Shown here piece after piece: positions 25,268 through 34,460 of a DNA stretch of 64,000 nt (position 1 is its first letter; each line of letters starts with the position of its first letter). Origin of the DNA: Chitinibacter fontanus (GTDB lineage: Bacteria; Pseudomonadota; Gammaproteobacteria; Burkholderiales; Chitinibacteraceae); contig NZ_CP058952.1 in assembly GCF_013423785.1 (NCBI RefSeq), forward strand, positions 1,949,665-2,013,664, in the 5' to 3' direction. The notes beneath the pieces were generated by a model, which was given only the letters and a program-made list of their open reading frames with translations, did not search any database and was not told the origin of the DNA. Both the position numbers and the translations under genes were made by a program.

Positions 25268-25847
25268 AGAATAGATGGCTTCCGATGCGCTTTACCCGTT
25301 TTACATCGGGTGAACGGGTCCATTTAGGGCGTACGTAGTTGGCGTGATACAGCAGTGCTGTACTTGGTTTGGCCCCCTCGGCGATGTATTCATCCACAAT
25401 GGTTTTGATTTGTTGTAATGCTTGTGCATCGATACGCGCCGCGCTGGCTAAGGTTCGTGCGCTGCCGCGTTGGTGTGTCCAAGAAAATTGATGGCGTTGA
25501 TAGACCACATCGGTGACCGAGTCGGGGTAGCAAATGGAATCTACTCGCGCCATTGTGACGCCGAGTACCGCCTTAATGCCATTGATGCCTTCGCCGCGTG
25601 CTTCGTTAAATGCATTCAGGATCAAGGTTTCACGGTCTTGCGGGCTCATGCGTGCGCTACTTGGCTCGCTTGCGCTATCTGTATGAAGCTGAGTATTGAG
25701 TTGGGATTGTGTTTTAGCTTCGTGTTCGGCAGCAATGGTGGCCGCCAATTGCCCGATGCGGGGCATGGGAAAGGCAAAGAATGAAAACGAGTTTAGCGCA
25801 ACTAGCAGGGCAGCACCGCCCGCAATAATTTGATTCCGATTCGACAT
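25248..25847 (-). CDS. SleB-like cell wall hydrolase domain protein
   Basis: 199 residues: an N-terminal membrane anchor or signal (IIAGGAALLVALNSFSFFAFP), a variable Gln/Ser-rich linker and a C-terminal Hydrolase_2 (SleB) domain with NEARGEGINGIKAVLGVTMARV, CYPDSVTDVVYQRHQFSW and ALLYHANYVRPKW. The Glu of NEARGE is the expected catalytic acid of this muramidase/transglycosylase-like family. Probably cleaves peptidoglycan in the periplasm. A GTG start at 25880 is possible; ATG 25847 with AAGG close upstream is preferred. Followed by the small exported protein gene in overlap. Confidence 0.8.
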   Translation of the reverse strand: MSNRNQIIAGGAALLVALNSFSFFAFPMPRIGQLAATIAAEHEAKTQSQLNTQLHTDSASEPSSARMSPQDRETLILNAFNEARGEGINGIKAVLGVTMARVDSICYPDSVTDVVYQRHQFSWTHQRGSARTLASAARIDAQALQQIKTIVDEYIAEGAKPSTALLYHANYVRPKWTRSPDVKRVKRIGSHLFYDLKDC

Positions 25848-26015
25848 AGACCTTAATGCGCCTGTTGTTTCGTTGCGCACTAAGATCTAATAGGAGCAAG
25901 AATGCGACAGGCATATTACTAAAGTATCTATTATTGACTAGCTCGATGGTTAGGCGCGCGTACCTATTTACCTTGAAGGGGGCGTAAAATTACCTTTTTA
26001 AACAGAGGGTTTGGG

Positions 26016-26046
26016 CAAAAAAATGACACCGTTTTGCGGTGTCATT
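26016..26046 (-). terminator. terminator of the peptide transporter gene
   Basis: Perfect 10-bp stem AATGACACCG/CGGTGTCATT; read on the minus strand it ends in a run of T's. Confidence 0.9.
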
Positions 26047-26083
26047 CGGGTATTGCAAGGCTTGGCATGCCCAGAATTGCGAG

Positions 26084-27454
26084 CTAGTTCACGCCATGCA
26101 TGCGTTTTTGCAAGAAGCTGGTGCTCAGTAATAATAAGCCGCCAGCGGCGAAAGACATCATCACAAAAAACATGAAAAAGTCATTCAAGCTCACAATTTC
26201 CCAGCCCAGAAACTGCGGAGCAGGCTTACCTGCTTCAGGGTAAAAACCAGCCAGAATCCCTGCAAACCAGTTAGCCGCTGCTGTGGATAAAAACCAAACA
26301 CCCATCAGCAAGGAAGCAAATTTTGCAGGTGCCAGTTTATTAACCAGTGATAAGCCAATGGGTGACAGGCAAAGCTCACCCATTGAGTGCAGCCAGTACA
26401 TTGCTACCAGCCACATCATGGATAATTTCACACCGGGTGCCACTTGTTTTACGCCAAGCGCAATCACCAAAAAGCCCGCCGAGAGTAGCAATAAGCCATA
26501 GGCCATTTTGGTTGGAGATGCAGGTTCGCGGTCTTTATTGGCGAGCTTGACCCAAAATTGCGCCAGAATCGGGGCAAAGATCAGCACAAAAACGGGGTTG
26601 AGTGATTGAAACCAAGAGGTGGGGACTGTCCAGCCAAATACTTGGCGATCAAGGTTTTCATTGGCAAAGAACGTAAGTGAAACTCCTGCTTGTTCAAAGG
26701 CCGCCCAGAAGAAAATCACGAAGAAAGAAATTACCCCAATCACCAGCATCCGATCATAGTCTGTACGCGTCAAAGGCTCGTTGCGGCGTGCGGTTTGCGC
26801 CTGACTGCGATGCTCGGGCGCCAGGCCAATTTGGTTACCCTGTGGGTCAACGAGATATTTTCGTTGGAAAAAGGCAAATACCAGCAAGCTCATGACCATG
26901 CCCGTGCCTGCGGCAAAAAAACCCCAGCGAAAATCAGCCGGGTTGCCAGTGTCCCCTAGCGTTCCGCAGATCAGTGGGGCAAAGAATGAGCCTAAGTTAA
27001 TGCCCATATAGAAAATGGTATAAGCCGCATCTTTGCGTTTATCTTGTGCGGTATAAAGCTGGCCGACCATGGTTGAAATATTGGGCTTGAATAAGCCGTT
27101 ACCCAAAATGATCAGGCCAAGGCCCAGGTAAAACAATGGAATCGCAATATCCAGCTGGGTGTAATAGCTGCCTGACGCAAACAGGGAGTATTGTCCCAAG
27201 GCCATCAGCACGCCACCGACCATAATTGAACGGCGATTACCCCAGAAACGGTCGGCGATGTAACCACCAATCAGCGGGGTCAGAAAAACCAGCCCGGTAT
27301 ATTGGCCATAGAGAGCAGCAGTAAAGTGCTTATCGAATGAAAGCGCAGATAGCATAAATAATGCTAACAAGGCGCGGTTGCCGTAATACGAAAAGCGCTC
27401 CCACATTTCCGTGGCAAATAATAAATACAATCCTCGCGGATGCGTTGTATGCAT
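26084..27454 (-). CDS. POT-family proton-coupled di/tripeptide transporter
   Basis: A 456-residue inner-membrane protein of the POT/PTR family (DtpA-like), about 14 spans. The proton-coupling motif E-x-x-E-R-F-x-Y-Y is present as EMWERFSYYG near the first span, followed by GGYIADRFWGNRRSI (MFS loop 2-3) and FYMGINLGSFFAPL. It imports short peptides with protons. An upstream in-frame ATG (27478) lacks a ribosome site; AGGGG precedes ATG 27454. The 275-base upstream region contains two hairpins described separately. Confidence 0.93.
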   Translation of the reverse strand: MHTTHPRGLYLLFATEMWERFSYYGNRALLALFMLSALSFDKHFTAALYGQYTGLVFLTPLIGGYIADRFWGNRRSIMVGGVLMALGQYSLFASGSYYTQLDIAIPLFYLGLGLIILGNGLFKPNISTMVGQLYTAQDKRKDAAYTIFYMGINLGSFFAPLICGTLGDTGNPADFRWGFFAAGTGMVMSLLVFAFFQRKYLVDPQGNQIGLAPEHRSQAQTARRNEPLTRTDYDRMLVIGVISFFVIFFWAAFEQAGVSLTFFANENLDRQVFGWTVPTSWFQSLNPVFVLIFAPILAQFWVKLANKDREPASPTKMAYGLLLLSAGFLVIALGVKQVAPGVKLSMMWLVAMYWLHSMGELCLSPIGLSLVNKLAPAKFASLLMGVWFLSTAAANWFAGILAGFYPEAGKPAPQFLGWEIVSLNDFFMFFVMMSFAAGGLLLLSTSFLQKRMHGVN

Positions 27455-27603
27455 AAAAACCCCTGCTGCCGAAGCCATCGTCGGCGGTTGAACTGATCTT
27501 TTTTATTGATTTGGCAAATTGTAACGGTTTGTCCTTGCCCAAGGCGCGTAAAAAATGGTCTTTTTAGTGCGCTTACTTTGGCAATATGAACTTTTTATGC
27601 GCC

Positions 27604-27641
27604 AAAACAAACAGAGCGCTGATTAGCGCTCTGTTTGTTTT
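27604..27641. terminator. 17-bp perfect inverted repeat, likely terminator of the 27.7-kb minus gene
   Basis: AAAACAAACAGAGCGCT and its exact complement flank a GATT loop. The T-rich outer arm on the minus strand would act as the terminator tract for the gene ending at 27730. Confidence 0.75.
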
Positions 27642-27657
27642 GGGTGTAATGGCGGTT

Positions 27658-27680
27658 ATACCCTTGGTGGGTATTTTTTT
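27658..27680 (+). terminator. plus-strand terminator without an obvious gene before it
   Basis: Stem ATACCC/GGGTAT with loop TTGGT and seven T's. The only + strand DNA before it is the non-coding 27455-27657 stretch, so it may end an unrecognised small RNA or just stop antisense reads. Confidence 0.6.
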
Positions 27681-27729
27681 GAAGCCTTTGTTATAATTTT
27701 GGTCTATTGATATACCCTTGTTTGCTCGT

Positions 27730-28110
27730 TTAGTGGTGCGCCAGTGGGCTGACTTCCTTGGGGCGAGCCTGCAAGATGGCGTGGTGAACCGCATCATCTT
27801 GCAGGCCATGCCAGAATAAATGTGCTCCTAATGCATGGCTGTGATCGCTCACTTGTTGCCAGGCCAAAATAGCATCATCGGGGTTTTCAAACATCACGAT
27901 CGATTTATGGGCCTCGATGGCTTGGGCGAGGGTCATCATGCCAATATCGTTGAGATAATTGACCAGTGTGGTGCGAGATTTAGTCGTGCGCTCATCCGTG
28001 GTATCGTAAATCAGCACCAGAATGGCATCGCTCATTTGCTCGGACGCCAAGCGAACAAAATCAATACGAGATGAGACGGTGATACGACCTTTAGTTTTAC
28101 TGTTGCCCAT
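27730..28110 (-). CDS. hypothetical 126-residue protein
   Basis: No family recognised with confidence. A basic start (MGNSKTKGRITVSSRIDFVRLASEQ) leads into an alpha/beta domain: AILVLIYDTTDERTTKSRTTLVNYL, AQAIEAHKSIVMFENPDDAI and a His-rich C-terminus (HSHALGAHLFWHGLQDDAVHH) that might bind a metal. The frame opens at 28251, but ATG 28110 has an excellent AAGGAGG site, fixing the start. Its own long hairpin terminator follows. Transcribed away from the small gene at 28328. Confidence 0.65.
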   Translation of the reverse strand: MGNSKTKGRITVSSRIDFVRLASEQMSDAILVLIYDTTDERTTKSRTTLVNYLNDIGMMTLAQAIEAHKSIVMFENPDDAILAWQQVSDHSHALGAHLFWHGLQDDAVHHAILQARPKEVSPLAHH

Positions 28111-28327
28111 GATGGCCTCCTTGGCGTCGAATGCGCGGTTCAATTGCCGTGCTGTTCTTTTGGTGTAGCAGCTGGCGCGCCAAAGCCCAAATTTTTCTGC
28201 AAAATCAGCGCAGCCCGGTATGCACTGCTCCGGCAATAATACCGATGGCATGGCGGCAAAAGTTCACAGCGCCGGGGGCGGTAAGCTCTTAAGATTGCAG
28301 CATTCAAAGCCCAGTAGGTTGTTAATC

Positions 28328-28498
28328 ATGTCGGCCGATGTCAATTTAGAAACGCAAAGCTTGAGCGTAGAGCAGTACATCCTGCAGTTGTGTCGTTTGA
28401 TTGTACGCGAAGGGCAAAATCAGGCCCTGCGTCGAAGTTACGAGCTGATGTTGCAGCAGTTACGTGCAAGGCTGGTGCGTACTCATCCCCTGTATTAA
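28328..28498 (+). CDS. possible 56-residue helical protein
   Basis: A short open frame ending 108 bases before the ytfL-like gene: MSADVNLETQSLSVEQYILQL then a Gln/Arg/Leu-rich helix (YELMLQQLRARLVRTHPLY). TAGG lies nine bases before the ATG, a weak support. No family recognised, but the amphipathic helical composition is protein-like. Could be non-coding. Confidence 0.4.
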   Translation: MSADVNLETQSLSVEQYILQLCRLIVREGQNQALRRSYELMLQQLRARLVRTHPLY

Positions 28499-28606
28499 TC
28501 CTGCCCGAGTGGCACGGTTATGCTGACTTGCCATGCAGTATTCACTGTCGGAGTAGGCAATTAGCCGTTATGCTGAGGACAACGAATGTTGTGGCAGGTC
28601 TGATGC

Positions 28607-29923
28607 ATGATGAGTATTTTCACAAGCTCCCTCTTGATTGGACTACTGATTGTAGTCAGCGCTTTTTTTTCAATTTCCGAAATTTCCCTCGCGGCTAGTC
28701 GCAAAATGAAATTGGCGCAAATGCGCGATGATGGCGATGAACGCGCCGCGCTGGTGCTGGAACTACTGGCTCAACCCGGGCATTTCTTCACTGCGGTGCA
28801 GATTGGTGTCAACGCTGTTGCTATTTTGGCGGGTGTCCTCGGCGAAAGCGTATATGCGCAAGCTTTTACACAATTCTTTGCGCGATTTGTGCCTGCAGAT
28901 ATGGCGTTGACCTTGGGCTCGGCAGGCTCATTCTTATTAGTGACGGCCGTTTTTATCCTATTGGCCGACTTAATTCCGAAACGGATTGGTATGGTAGTGT
29001 CCGAATCCGTTGCGGTGCGGATTGTGCGCCCAATTCGCTTATGCGTGCTGGCATTGCGCCCCTTTGTCTGGTTTTTTAATGGCTTAGCGAATCAAGTACT
29101 TAAGTTATTGGGCTTACCGCAAGCACGAGTAAATGACATTACTACCGACGATATTTTGGCGCTGGCTAATGCCGGAGCCTTATCGGGTGTGGTGGCCAAG
29201 CAAGAGCAACAATTGATTGAAAATGTGTTTGAGCTGGAAGAGCGCACTGCGCCGTCGAGCATGACCGTGCGCGAGAGCATCGTCTGGATCGACCGGCTCG
29301 AATCGGAAGACAGCATCAAAGCCAAATTACTCGCTAGCCCGCACGCCAAATTTCCCGTCTGCATTGGCCACATCGATCAAGTCATTGGTTATGTGGATTC
29401 GCAAGATATTCTGAGTAATGTGCTGCGTGGCGAAAGTATTTCACTGCGCGGCGATGGTTTGCTGCGCAATGCGCTGATCTTGCCCGAAACCTTGTCACTG
29501 GCTGAAATCTTGGGCCAATTTAAAGCGGCACGCGAAGATTTTGCGCTGATTATCAACGAGTATGCGCTGGTGGTAGGGCTAATTACGCTCAACGACATTA
29601 CCGGCGCGCTGATGGGTGATCAAAGCGTGGCGCTCGACGAGGAGCAAATCGTGCAGCGCGATGCTAATTCATGGCTGGTCGATGGCGTGACGGCCATTGG
29701 TGATTTGGAGCGCGTGTTTCATATCGATGCATTCCCCGATGATGATCAATACGAAACGATTGCCGGTTTTATGATGTATATGCTGCGCAAAGTGCCCAAG
29801 CGCACCGATTTTGTCATTCATGCTGGCTTCAAATTTGAAGTAGTCGATATCGACCATTACAAAATTGACCAATTGCTGGTGACGCGCTGTGAAGCCGGTT
29901 CAGCCAATCCGCCCGCACTATAG
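28607..29923 (+). CDS. ytfL: YtfL/PaeA-type CNNM-CBS membrane protein
   Basis: A 438-residue protein that follows E. coli YtfL (PaeA, reported polyamine exporter) throughout: an N-terminal CNNM/DUF21 membrane domain (FFSISEISLAASRKMKLAQM, FFTAVQIGVNAVAIL, ADLIPKRIGM), a pair of CBS domains (VFELEERTAPSSMTVRE; ALVVGLITLNDI) and a C-terminal CorC_HlyC domain (ANSWLVDGVTAIGDLERVF, FEVVDIDHYKIDQLLVTR). Older names (hemolysin, magnesium/cobalt efflux) are misleading. Two ATG codons in tandem (28607, 28610) begin the frame. Substrate by analogy only. Confidence 0.88.
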   Translation: MMSIFTSSLLIGLLIVVSAFFSISEISLAASRKMKLAQMRDDGDERAALVLELLAQPGHFFTAVQIGVNAVAILAGVLGESVYAQAFTQFFARFVPADMALTLGSAGSFLLVTAVFILLADLIPKRIGMVVSESVAVRIVRPIRLCVLALRPFVWFFNGLANQVLKLLGLPQARVNDITTDDILALANAGALSGVVAKQEQQLIENVFELEERTAPSSMTVRESIVWIDRLESEDSIKAKLLASPHAKFPVCIGHIDQVIGYVDSQDILSNVLRGESISLRGDGLLRNALILPETLSLAEILGQFKAAREDFALIINEYALVVGLITLNDITGALMGDQSVALDEEQIVQRDANSWLVDGVTAIGDLERVFHIDAFPDDDQYETIAGFMMYMLRKVPKRTDFVIHAGFKFEVVDIDHYKIDQLLVTRCEAGSANPPAL

Positions 29924-30024
29924 TCTAAATATACCGCCAGCATGTATTGCTACACAGACGAATTTCATAGAGATCGTCGATAATATACCCCTGTCACTCA
30001 ACGCGGCTGGCCGCAGGTCTTGGT

Positions 30025-31224
30025 ATGCCACTTAATTCTCGGCAAGAATTTGCCCTGTTGATCACCCTGATGCTGGTGATGTTTAGCACCATTGTCGATT
30101 TTATGATCATGATGCCGCTCGCCTCATATCTAATGGCCGAGATGCACGTCAACACCGCGCAATTTGGCTTGCTGGTGTCGGCCTATTCGCTGGCGGCAGG
30201 GTGTTCATCACTGCTGGCTTCGTCGCTAGCCGATCGTTTTGATCGGCGCCATGCTTTGCTGTTTTGCTACGCAGGCTTGATGCTAGCGACTTTGGCGTGT
30301 GGTCTGGCTGGAGGCTTTGTGAGCTTATTGCTGGCGCGAATTTTGGCTGGGGTCTTCGGCGGTGTCATTGGCTCGATTTGTCTGGCGATTGTCGGCGATG
30401 TGGTGCCGCCCGAGCGCCGTGGCCAAGCGATGAGCTGGGTGATGTTGGGGTTTTCTTTATCAGCAGTCGCCGGTGTGCCGTTAGGTTTATGGCTGGCAGC
30501 GCATTACGGTTGGCGAGTGCCTTTTATCGTGCTGACGCTGATTTGCATGGTGATTGCCTTGGCGATGGTGAAGTGTGTGCCGCCGGTGCGCTCACATTTG
30601 GCGCAACTTGATCGCAATGCCACTTTGCTCGACAACTACCGCGAATTACTGCGCGAGCGCAATCATTGGTGGGCGGTGGGCCTGACGGCGATGTTGATGA
30701 TTTCAGGCTTTCTGGTCATCCCGTTTATTGCGCCAACCATGGTCGCCAATATCGGTATTTCGCCGCACGACCTGATGTACGTTTACTTGGTGGGTGGCGC
30801 GGCGACGATTTTTAGCCGCCCAATGATCGGGCGCTTGACCGATCGCTACCATGCTCCGCACGTGGTGGGGTGGCTGATTGTGTTAAGTTTTATCCCCATC
30901 GTGCTCGTCACGCAAAGTTTGCCTTGGTCTTTGCCGTGGCAACTGGCGATTTCGGCGCTGTTTTTTGTGTTTGTCAGCGGGCGCTTTATTCCTGCCACCG
31001 CAATGGTGACCGCTGCAACGCACCCGCATTTGCGCGGACGCTTGATGGCGTTTAATTCGGCGATTCAGAATTTTGCTTCCGGTAGTGCTTCGCTATTGGC
31101 TGGGCTGATTTTGACGCAGCAAGGCAATGGTTATTTGGCCAATTATGGTTGGATTGGCGTACTGAGTTGTGTGGCGGGTTTGCTGGCGATTTGGGTGGCA
31201 CGCCAGATTAAGGCCGTGTCATAA
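30025..31224 (+). CDS. major facilitator superfamily transporter
   Basis: 399 residues with twelve predicted spans of the drug/sugar-efflux type MFS (DHA-like). The loop 2-3 motif appears as SSLADRFDRRHAL and the repeat in the second half as SRPMIGRLTDRYH. No transport partner or regulator is adjacent, so the substrate is unknown; efflux is likelier than uptake judging by subgroup. AGG precedes ATG 30025. Ends ten bases before the converging cyclase gene. Confidence 0.85.
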   Translation: MPLNSRQEFALLITLMLVMFSTIVDFMIMMPLASYLMAEMHVNTAQFGLLVSAYSLAAGCSSLLASSLADRFDRRHALLFCYAGLMLATLACGLAGGFVSLLLARILAGVFGGVIGSICLAIVGDVVPPERRGQAMSWVMLGFSLSAVAGVPLGLWLAAHYGWRVPFIVLTLICMVIALAMVKCVPPVRSHLAQLDRNATLLDNYRELLRERNHWWAVGLTAMLMISGFLVIPFIAPTMVANIGISPHDLMYVYLVGGAATIFSRPMIGRLTDRYHAPHVVGWLIVLSFIPIVLVTQSLPWSLPWQLAISALFFVFVSGRFIPATAMVTAATHPHLRGRLMAFNSAIQNFASGSASLLAGLILTQQGNGYLANYGWIGVLSCVAGLLAIWVARQIKAVS

Positions 31225-31233
31225 AGCATAGGC

Positions 31234-32346
31234 CTACTTTTCGGTATGGCTAGGCGCTGCTGTTTCTGTCGAGTGCTGTTTGCAGGCAGCCTTCATCACA
31301 TACATGCGCTCATCTGCTTGGCGGATTAAGGCCTCTGGGCTGCAAAATTCATTTGGCCCGGTGGAAGCGCAGCCAACACTGAGGGAGACACATTCCTCAC
31401 GTTGAATCATTTCTTCATACAGGCGGCGTGTCACGATCAACTCAGCTTGTTCCTGAGTGCAATTAGGAAGCACGATGCAGAACTCGTCGCCGCCATAGCG
31501 AAAGCTACTGTCTTCGGTGCGTAAAATCCGGCGGATAGTTGTTGCCACAAAACGTAATATTTCGTCGCCATGCTGATGCCCGTACTGGTCATTGATTAGT
31601 TTGAAATCATTGACATCAATGTAGGCCACCGCCAATGGTTCACCTCGGCGCTCTGCCTGCCGTAGTCCCTTGGTCAGCGTTTCGCTGAGTTGGCGCGTGT
31701 TAAGTAAACCAGTGAGTGGGTCGGTGCGGGACACATCTTCGAGTTGGTGAGTGCGTTCGCGTACTTTTTCTTCTAAGCCGCGCGCGTATTGTTCAGATTT
31801 CTCACGCGATGATTCAATTTCAGCCACCAAACTGCGGATATACGTTTCAAATACCAGCGCAATATCAAACATAAATAATTTTTCCAGCGCTTGCAGTGTG
31901 AGCAAACGTTCTGGGGTATCGCCGATATGATCGGTGATTAAAGTATTTAAGAGCTGTTTAAGCGTGTGAATACCGGCAAGATAGAGTTTAGGCTCAACCC
32001 CTATGCGTTTATGCACTAAACCAATACGTAGGCGATTGTTGACATATGCAAGGTCGTAAACACCGCTAAATAAATCCAAAATGTATTTGCGCTGTGCTGC
32101 GCGCAACCTAGCCAAAGTATCTGAGTCACCAATTAATAAGGCGATCTCGGGTACGCTGGTCTGCAACTCGTAAAATTGTGTGACCAATGGCTCTATGCGT
32201 GCTTCTGCTACGCTATGAAAGCGGATCAGTGCATCGGCATCACTGTGGCTAAAATTGAATAGCGTTTTCCGATATTCAATTTCAAAATCAGTAATCCGCA
32301 TTTGCTCCAGCAAGGTTTGATCGGTTTGTTTCACACGACCTCGCAT
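31234..32346 (-). CDS. globin-coupled diguanylate cyclase (oxygen sensor, DosC-like)
   Basis: 370 residues: a globin-coupled sensor domain (about 15-165) with proximal haem His112 in LVHKRIGVEPK, a coiled coil (175-205, EKVRERTHQLEDVSRTDPLTG) and a GGDEF domain. The active site GGDEF is at 285-289 and an intact product-inhibition I-site, RTED, at 276-279. It should make c-di-GMP in response to O2 binding at haem, as in E. coli DosC. The start is ATG 32346; a GTG at 32334 with GAGG before it is an alternative. The gene stands alone. Confidence 0.92.
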   Translation of the reverse strand: MRGRVKQTDQTLLEQMRITDFEIEYRKTLFNFSHSDADALIRFHSVAEARIEPLVTQFYELQTSVPEIALLIGDSDTLARLRAAQRKYILDLFSGVYDLAYVNNRLRIGLVHKRIGVEPKLYLAGIHTLKQLLNTLITDHIGDTPERLLTLQALEKLFMFDIALVFETYIRSLVAEIESSREKSEQYARGLEEKVRERTHQLEDVSRTDPLTGLLNTRQLSETLTKGLRQAERRGEPLAVAYIDVNDFKLINDQYGHQHGDEILRFVATTIRRILRTEDSSFRYGGDEFCIVLPNCTQEQAELIVTRRLYEEMIQREECVSLSVGCASTGPNEFCSPEALIRQADERMYVMKAACKQHSTETAAPSHTEK

Positions 32347-32489
32347 CGATAATCGATATTAACCTACTTGTTATACGTATTGAATGAGATTAATTCAATT
32401 TCGCATTTTATTGGTAAGGGTATAGTCAGAAGATAGCGATTATATAAGGTTTCATGAGCTATACCCGGTAATGTATTTGCCATTAGGTG

Positions 32490-33488
32490 TCAGAGGTTTG
32501 CTCGCGCGTACTGTTTGGCAACGTTGTAGCCAAGTCGATATAAAGATTCTAAGTTGCTACGTGACCAGTCAAACACATCTGGTAAATCTTCGGGTTCAAT
32601 CGCGTCGAGCAACGGCACTTTGTGTAATTTGATGCGCTGATCAGCATTGTGTAGTGCCTCAAACAACTTCACATCGTCGCGGGCAATTTCAACCAGCGGG
32701 GTGATAATCGACATTACCCACGCATCGTATAAATCGCGTGGTTTGCGCAGTAGTTTTTCCGCGCCCAGTAGATCAAAAATCACGATTTCGGCCAGTTCAC
32801 CATCGTAATGATCAATCAGCGCCTTAAAGTTCAGGCAGTCAATCGCAGCGCCTTCGATATAGAAATCGTCGCCAATTTGCGTCGGTGGATACAAATACGG
32901 AAATGACAACGCGGCTTGCAGCTTTTGTGGGTCGATATCTGCTTGCGACCAATTAATCATCTGGCGTTGGCTAAGGTTATACGCGTTGATCCACAAATCA
33001 GTTGGGCATGACTTAAGCGCAGCAAAATCAATCAATTGCTCGGCAAATGGCACGTGCGCGCACAGGCCAAGCGATTGTGCCGATAAGTCGCTTGGGCAGG
33101 CGCTGGCCAGCACCAGCTCCGTGCTGTCTTTCACCGCCTGTGATACTGGATCGCTTACCGGCCAGCGCTGCAATGCTTGCACCATTGGATTGTGTTCCAG
33201 CCACTGACGATACAGCTCGGCCATTGGGCCGGGTTTATTAAACACTTTAAAATTGACTGGAAATGCCTGATACAGCACATCGGCAATGCCCATTTCCTGC
33301 ATGCCGCGCAGCGTGGCGATGGCGTCGCCATTTTTAGGTGCGCTGTACATCAGTCCCAGCAAAGCGCCAGCACCCGCCATCGAAATAATATCGAATTGCA
33401 GCCCTTGCTCGGCAAAGGCTTCCAGTGCGCCAGCGACCAAAGTGGCGTTGGGCGCGCCACCACTAATGATTAATGCCCGTTTGTGCAT
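32490..33488 (-). CDS. patatin-fold protein lacking catalytic Ser and Asp (pseudoenzyme)
   Basis: 332 residues with the patatin layout: glycine-rich oxyanion segment (IISGGAPNATLVAGAL), then the nucleophile-elbow position, then a later strand FYIEGAAIDCLNF. The elbow reads M37-A-G39-A-G instead of G-x-S-x-G, so the nucleophile Ser is Gly, and the DG(G/A) motif is EGA, so the dyad Asp is Glu. It is thus unlikely to be a lipase and may act by binding. ATG 33488 has GGAGC upstream; the frame opens at 33545. The active paralogue is at 51553-52662. Confidence 0.8.
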   Translation of the reverse strand: MHKRALIISGGAPNATLVAGALEAFAEQGLQFDIISMAGAGALLGLMYSAPKNGDAIATLRGMQEMGIADVLYQAFPVNFKVFNKPGPMAELYRQWLEHNPMVQALQRWPVSDPVSQAVKDSTELVLASACPSDLSAQSLGLCAHVPFAEQLIDFAALKSCPTDLWINAYNLSQRQMINWSQADIDPQKLQAALSFPYLYPPTQIGDDFYIEGAAIDCLNFKALIDHYDGELAEIVIFDLLGAEKLLRKPRDLYDAWVMSIITPLVEIARDDVKLFEALHNADQRIKLHKVPLLDAIEPEDLPDVFDWSRSNLESLYRLGYNVAKQYARANL

Positions 33489-33560
33489 ACCGTTGCTCCA
33501 TTTATAGGTGACGCCAACAGTAAGCTTTTGTGGGGTGATGTTCAAATGAAATTTAGACGT

Positions 33561-34322
33561 TTAACTGGCTGTCGCTGCGCTACTCACAAACCAGATTAGC
33601 CCTGCCGCATCCAGCTGAGCGCACAAATCGCGCATCGTCGCCTCGGCCGCATCACGCTCGCCGCTGGTACTAAATTCAATATGTGGCGTGGCATAGCGCG
33701 CATTGCCATAGCTCGGCAGGCTGCTAAATCCGGTGTTTGGATGCTGGTCCACCAGTGTTTGCATAATGCCGACCAGCTCTCCTTCCCGTGCATCGGGCAC
33801 GATAATGCTGCACACATGCGGTGCCTGCCCGTCGGTGAAGTGCGTCTCTAGCACCCATTCCAGCATCGGCCAAGCCATGCTGGGAAATCCGGGCAGCAGC
33901 GCGTGTTGGCGGAAAAAACACCCCGCCACTTGATTAACCGGATTAGGGATCAGGCTGCTGCCCGCTGGAAACTCGGCCATCTGAATTCGATAGGGAAAAG
34001 CTTGCTCGCCAAATCGGGCCTCAATCAAAGCAGCGGCCTCATCATGGCGATGTAAAGCGATGTCCGCTGCAGTGGCTAAGGCCAGCCGCGTATGGTCATC
34101 GGGCGTGGCGCCGATGCCACCAAATGAAATCACATTGGCATTGCTCGTCAACGTATCGCGAAATGCCGCAACCAAGGTTGCAGGATGATCGGGTAGGTAG
34201 CGCACCCCCGCCAGTTGATGCCCATGTCGCTGCAGGCTGGCTAGGGCGACGCCAAAGTGCTGGTCTTGGCGGCGCCCACTCAAAATTTCGTCGCCGATAA
34301 TCAATACCTGAAATTGTGCCAT
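33561..34322 (-). CDS. CinA-like molybdopterin-binding (MoCF) domain protein
   Basis: 253 residues beginning with the MoaB/MogA-like fold of the CinA N-terminal domain: FQVLIIGDEILSGRRQDQHF and the conserved GGIGATPDDHT near residue 85. The C-terminal pncC (nicotinamide-nucleotide amidase) half of full CinA is absent, as in the stand-alone MoCF proteins of many bacteria. Function uncertain, perhaps nucleotide hydrolysis. The frame opens at 34382; ATG 34322 aligns with the family. Transcribed divergently from the ribose operon. Confidence 0.8.
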   Translation of the reverse strand: MAQFQVLIIGDEILSGRRQDQHFGVALASLQRHGHQLAGVRYLPDHPATLVAAFRDTLTSNANVISFGGIGATPDDHTRLALATAADIALHRHDEAAALIEARFGEQAFPYRIQMAEFPAGSSLIPNPVNQVAGCFFRQHALLPGFPSMAWPMLEWVLETHFTDGQAPHVCSIIVPDAREGELVGIMQTLVDQHPNTGFSSLPSYGNARYATPHIEFSTSGERDAAEATMRDLCAQLDAAGLIWFVSSAATAS

Positions 34323-34460
34323 GTGCAATATCCGCTCAACGGTAGCCGCTAGAAAGGTACTTATTTTGTCACCACTACACATGCTGCGCCATCTGAAATC
34401 CTAGGCTGGCCGTGGGTTTAGCCCTATTTGAGGCTTAAGTAAGGGATTTTGGCACTAGGG

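Noticed and set aside
25905-25925. AGGAGCAAG before a six-codon ATG frame (MRQAYY) as a leader peptide
   Set aside because: No regulatory residue run, no attenuator after it and no downstream gene on that strand.
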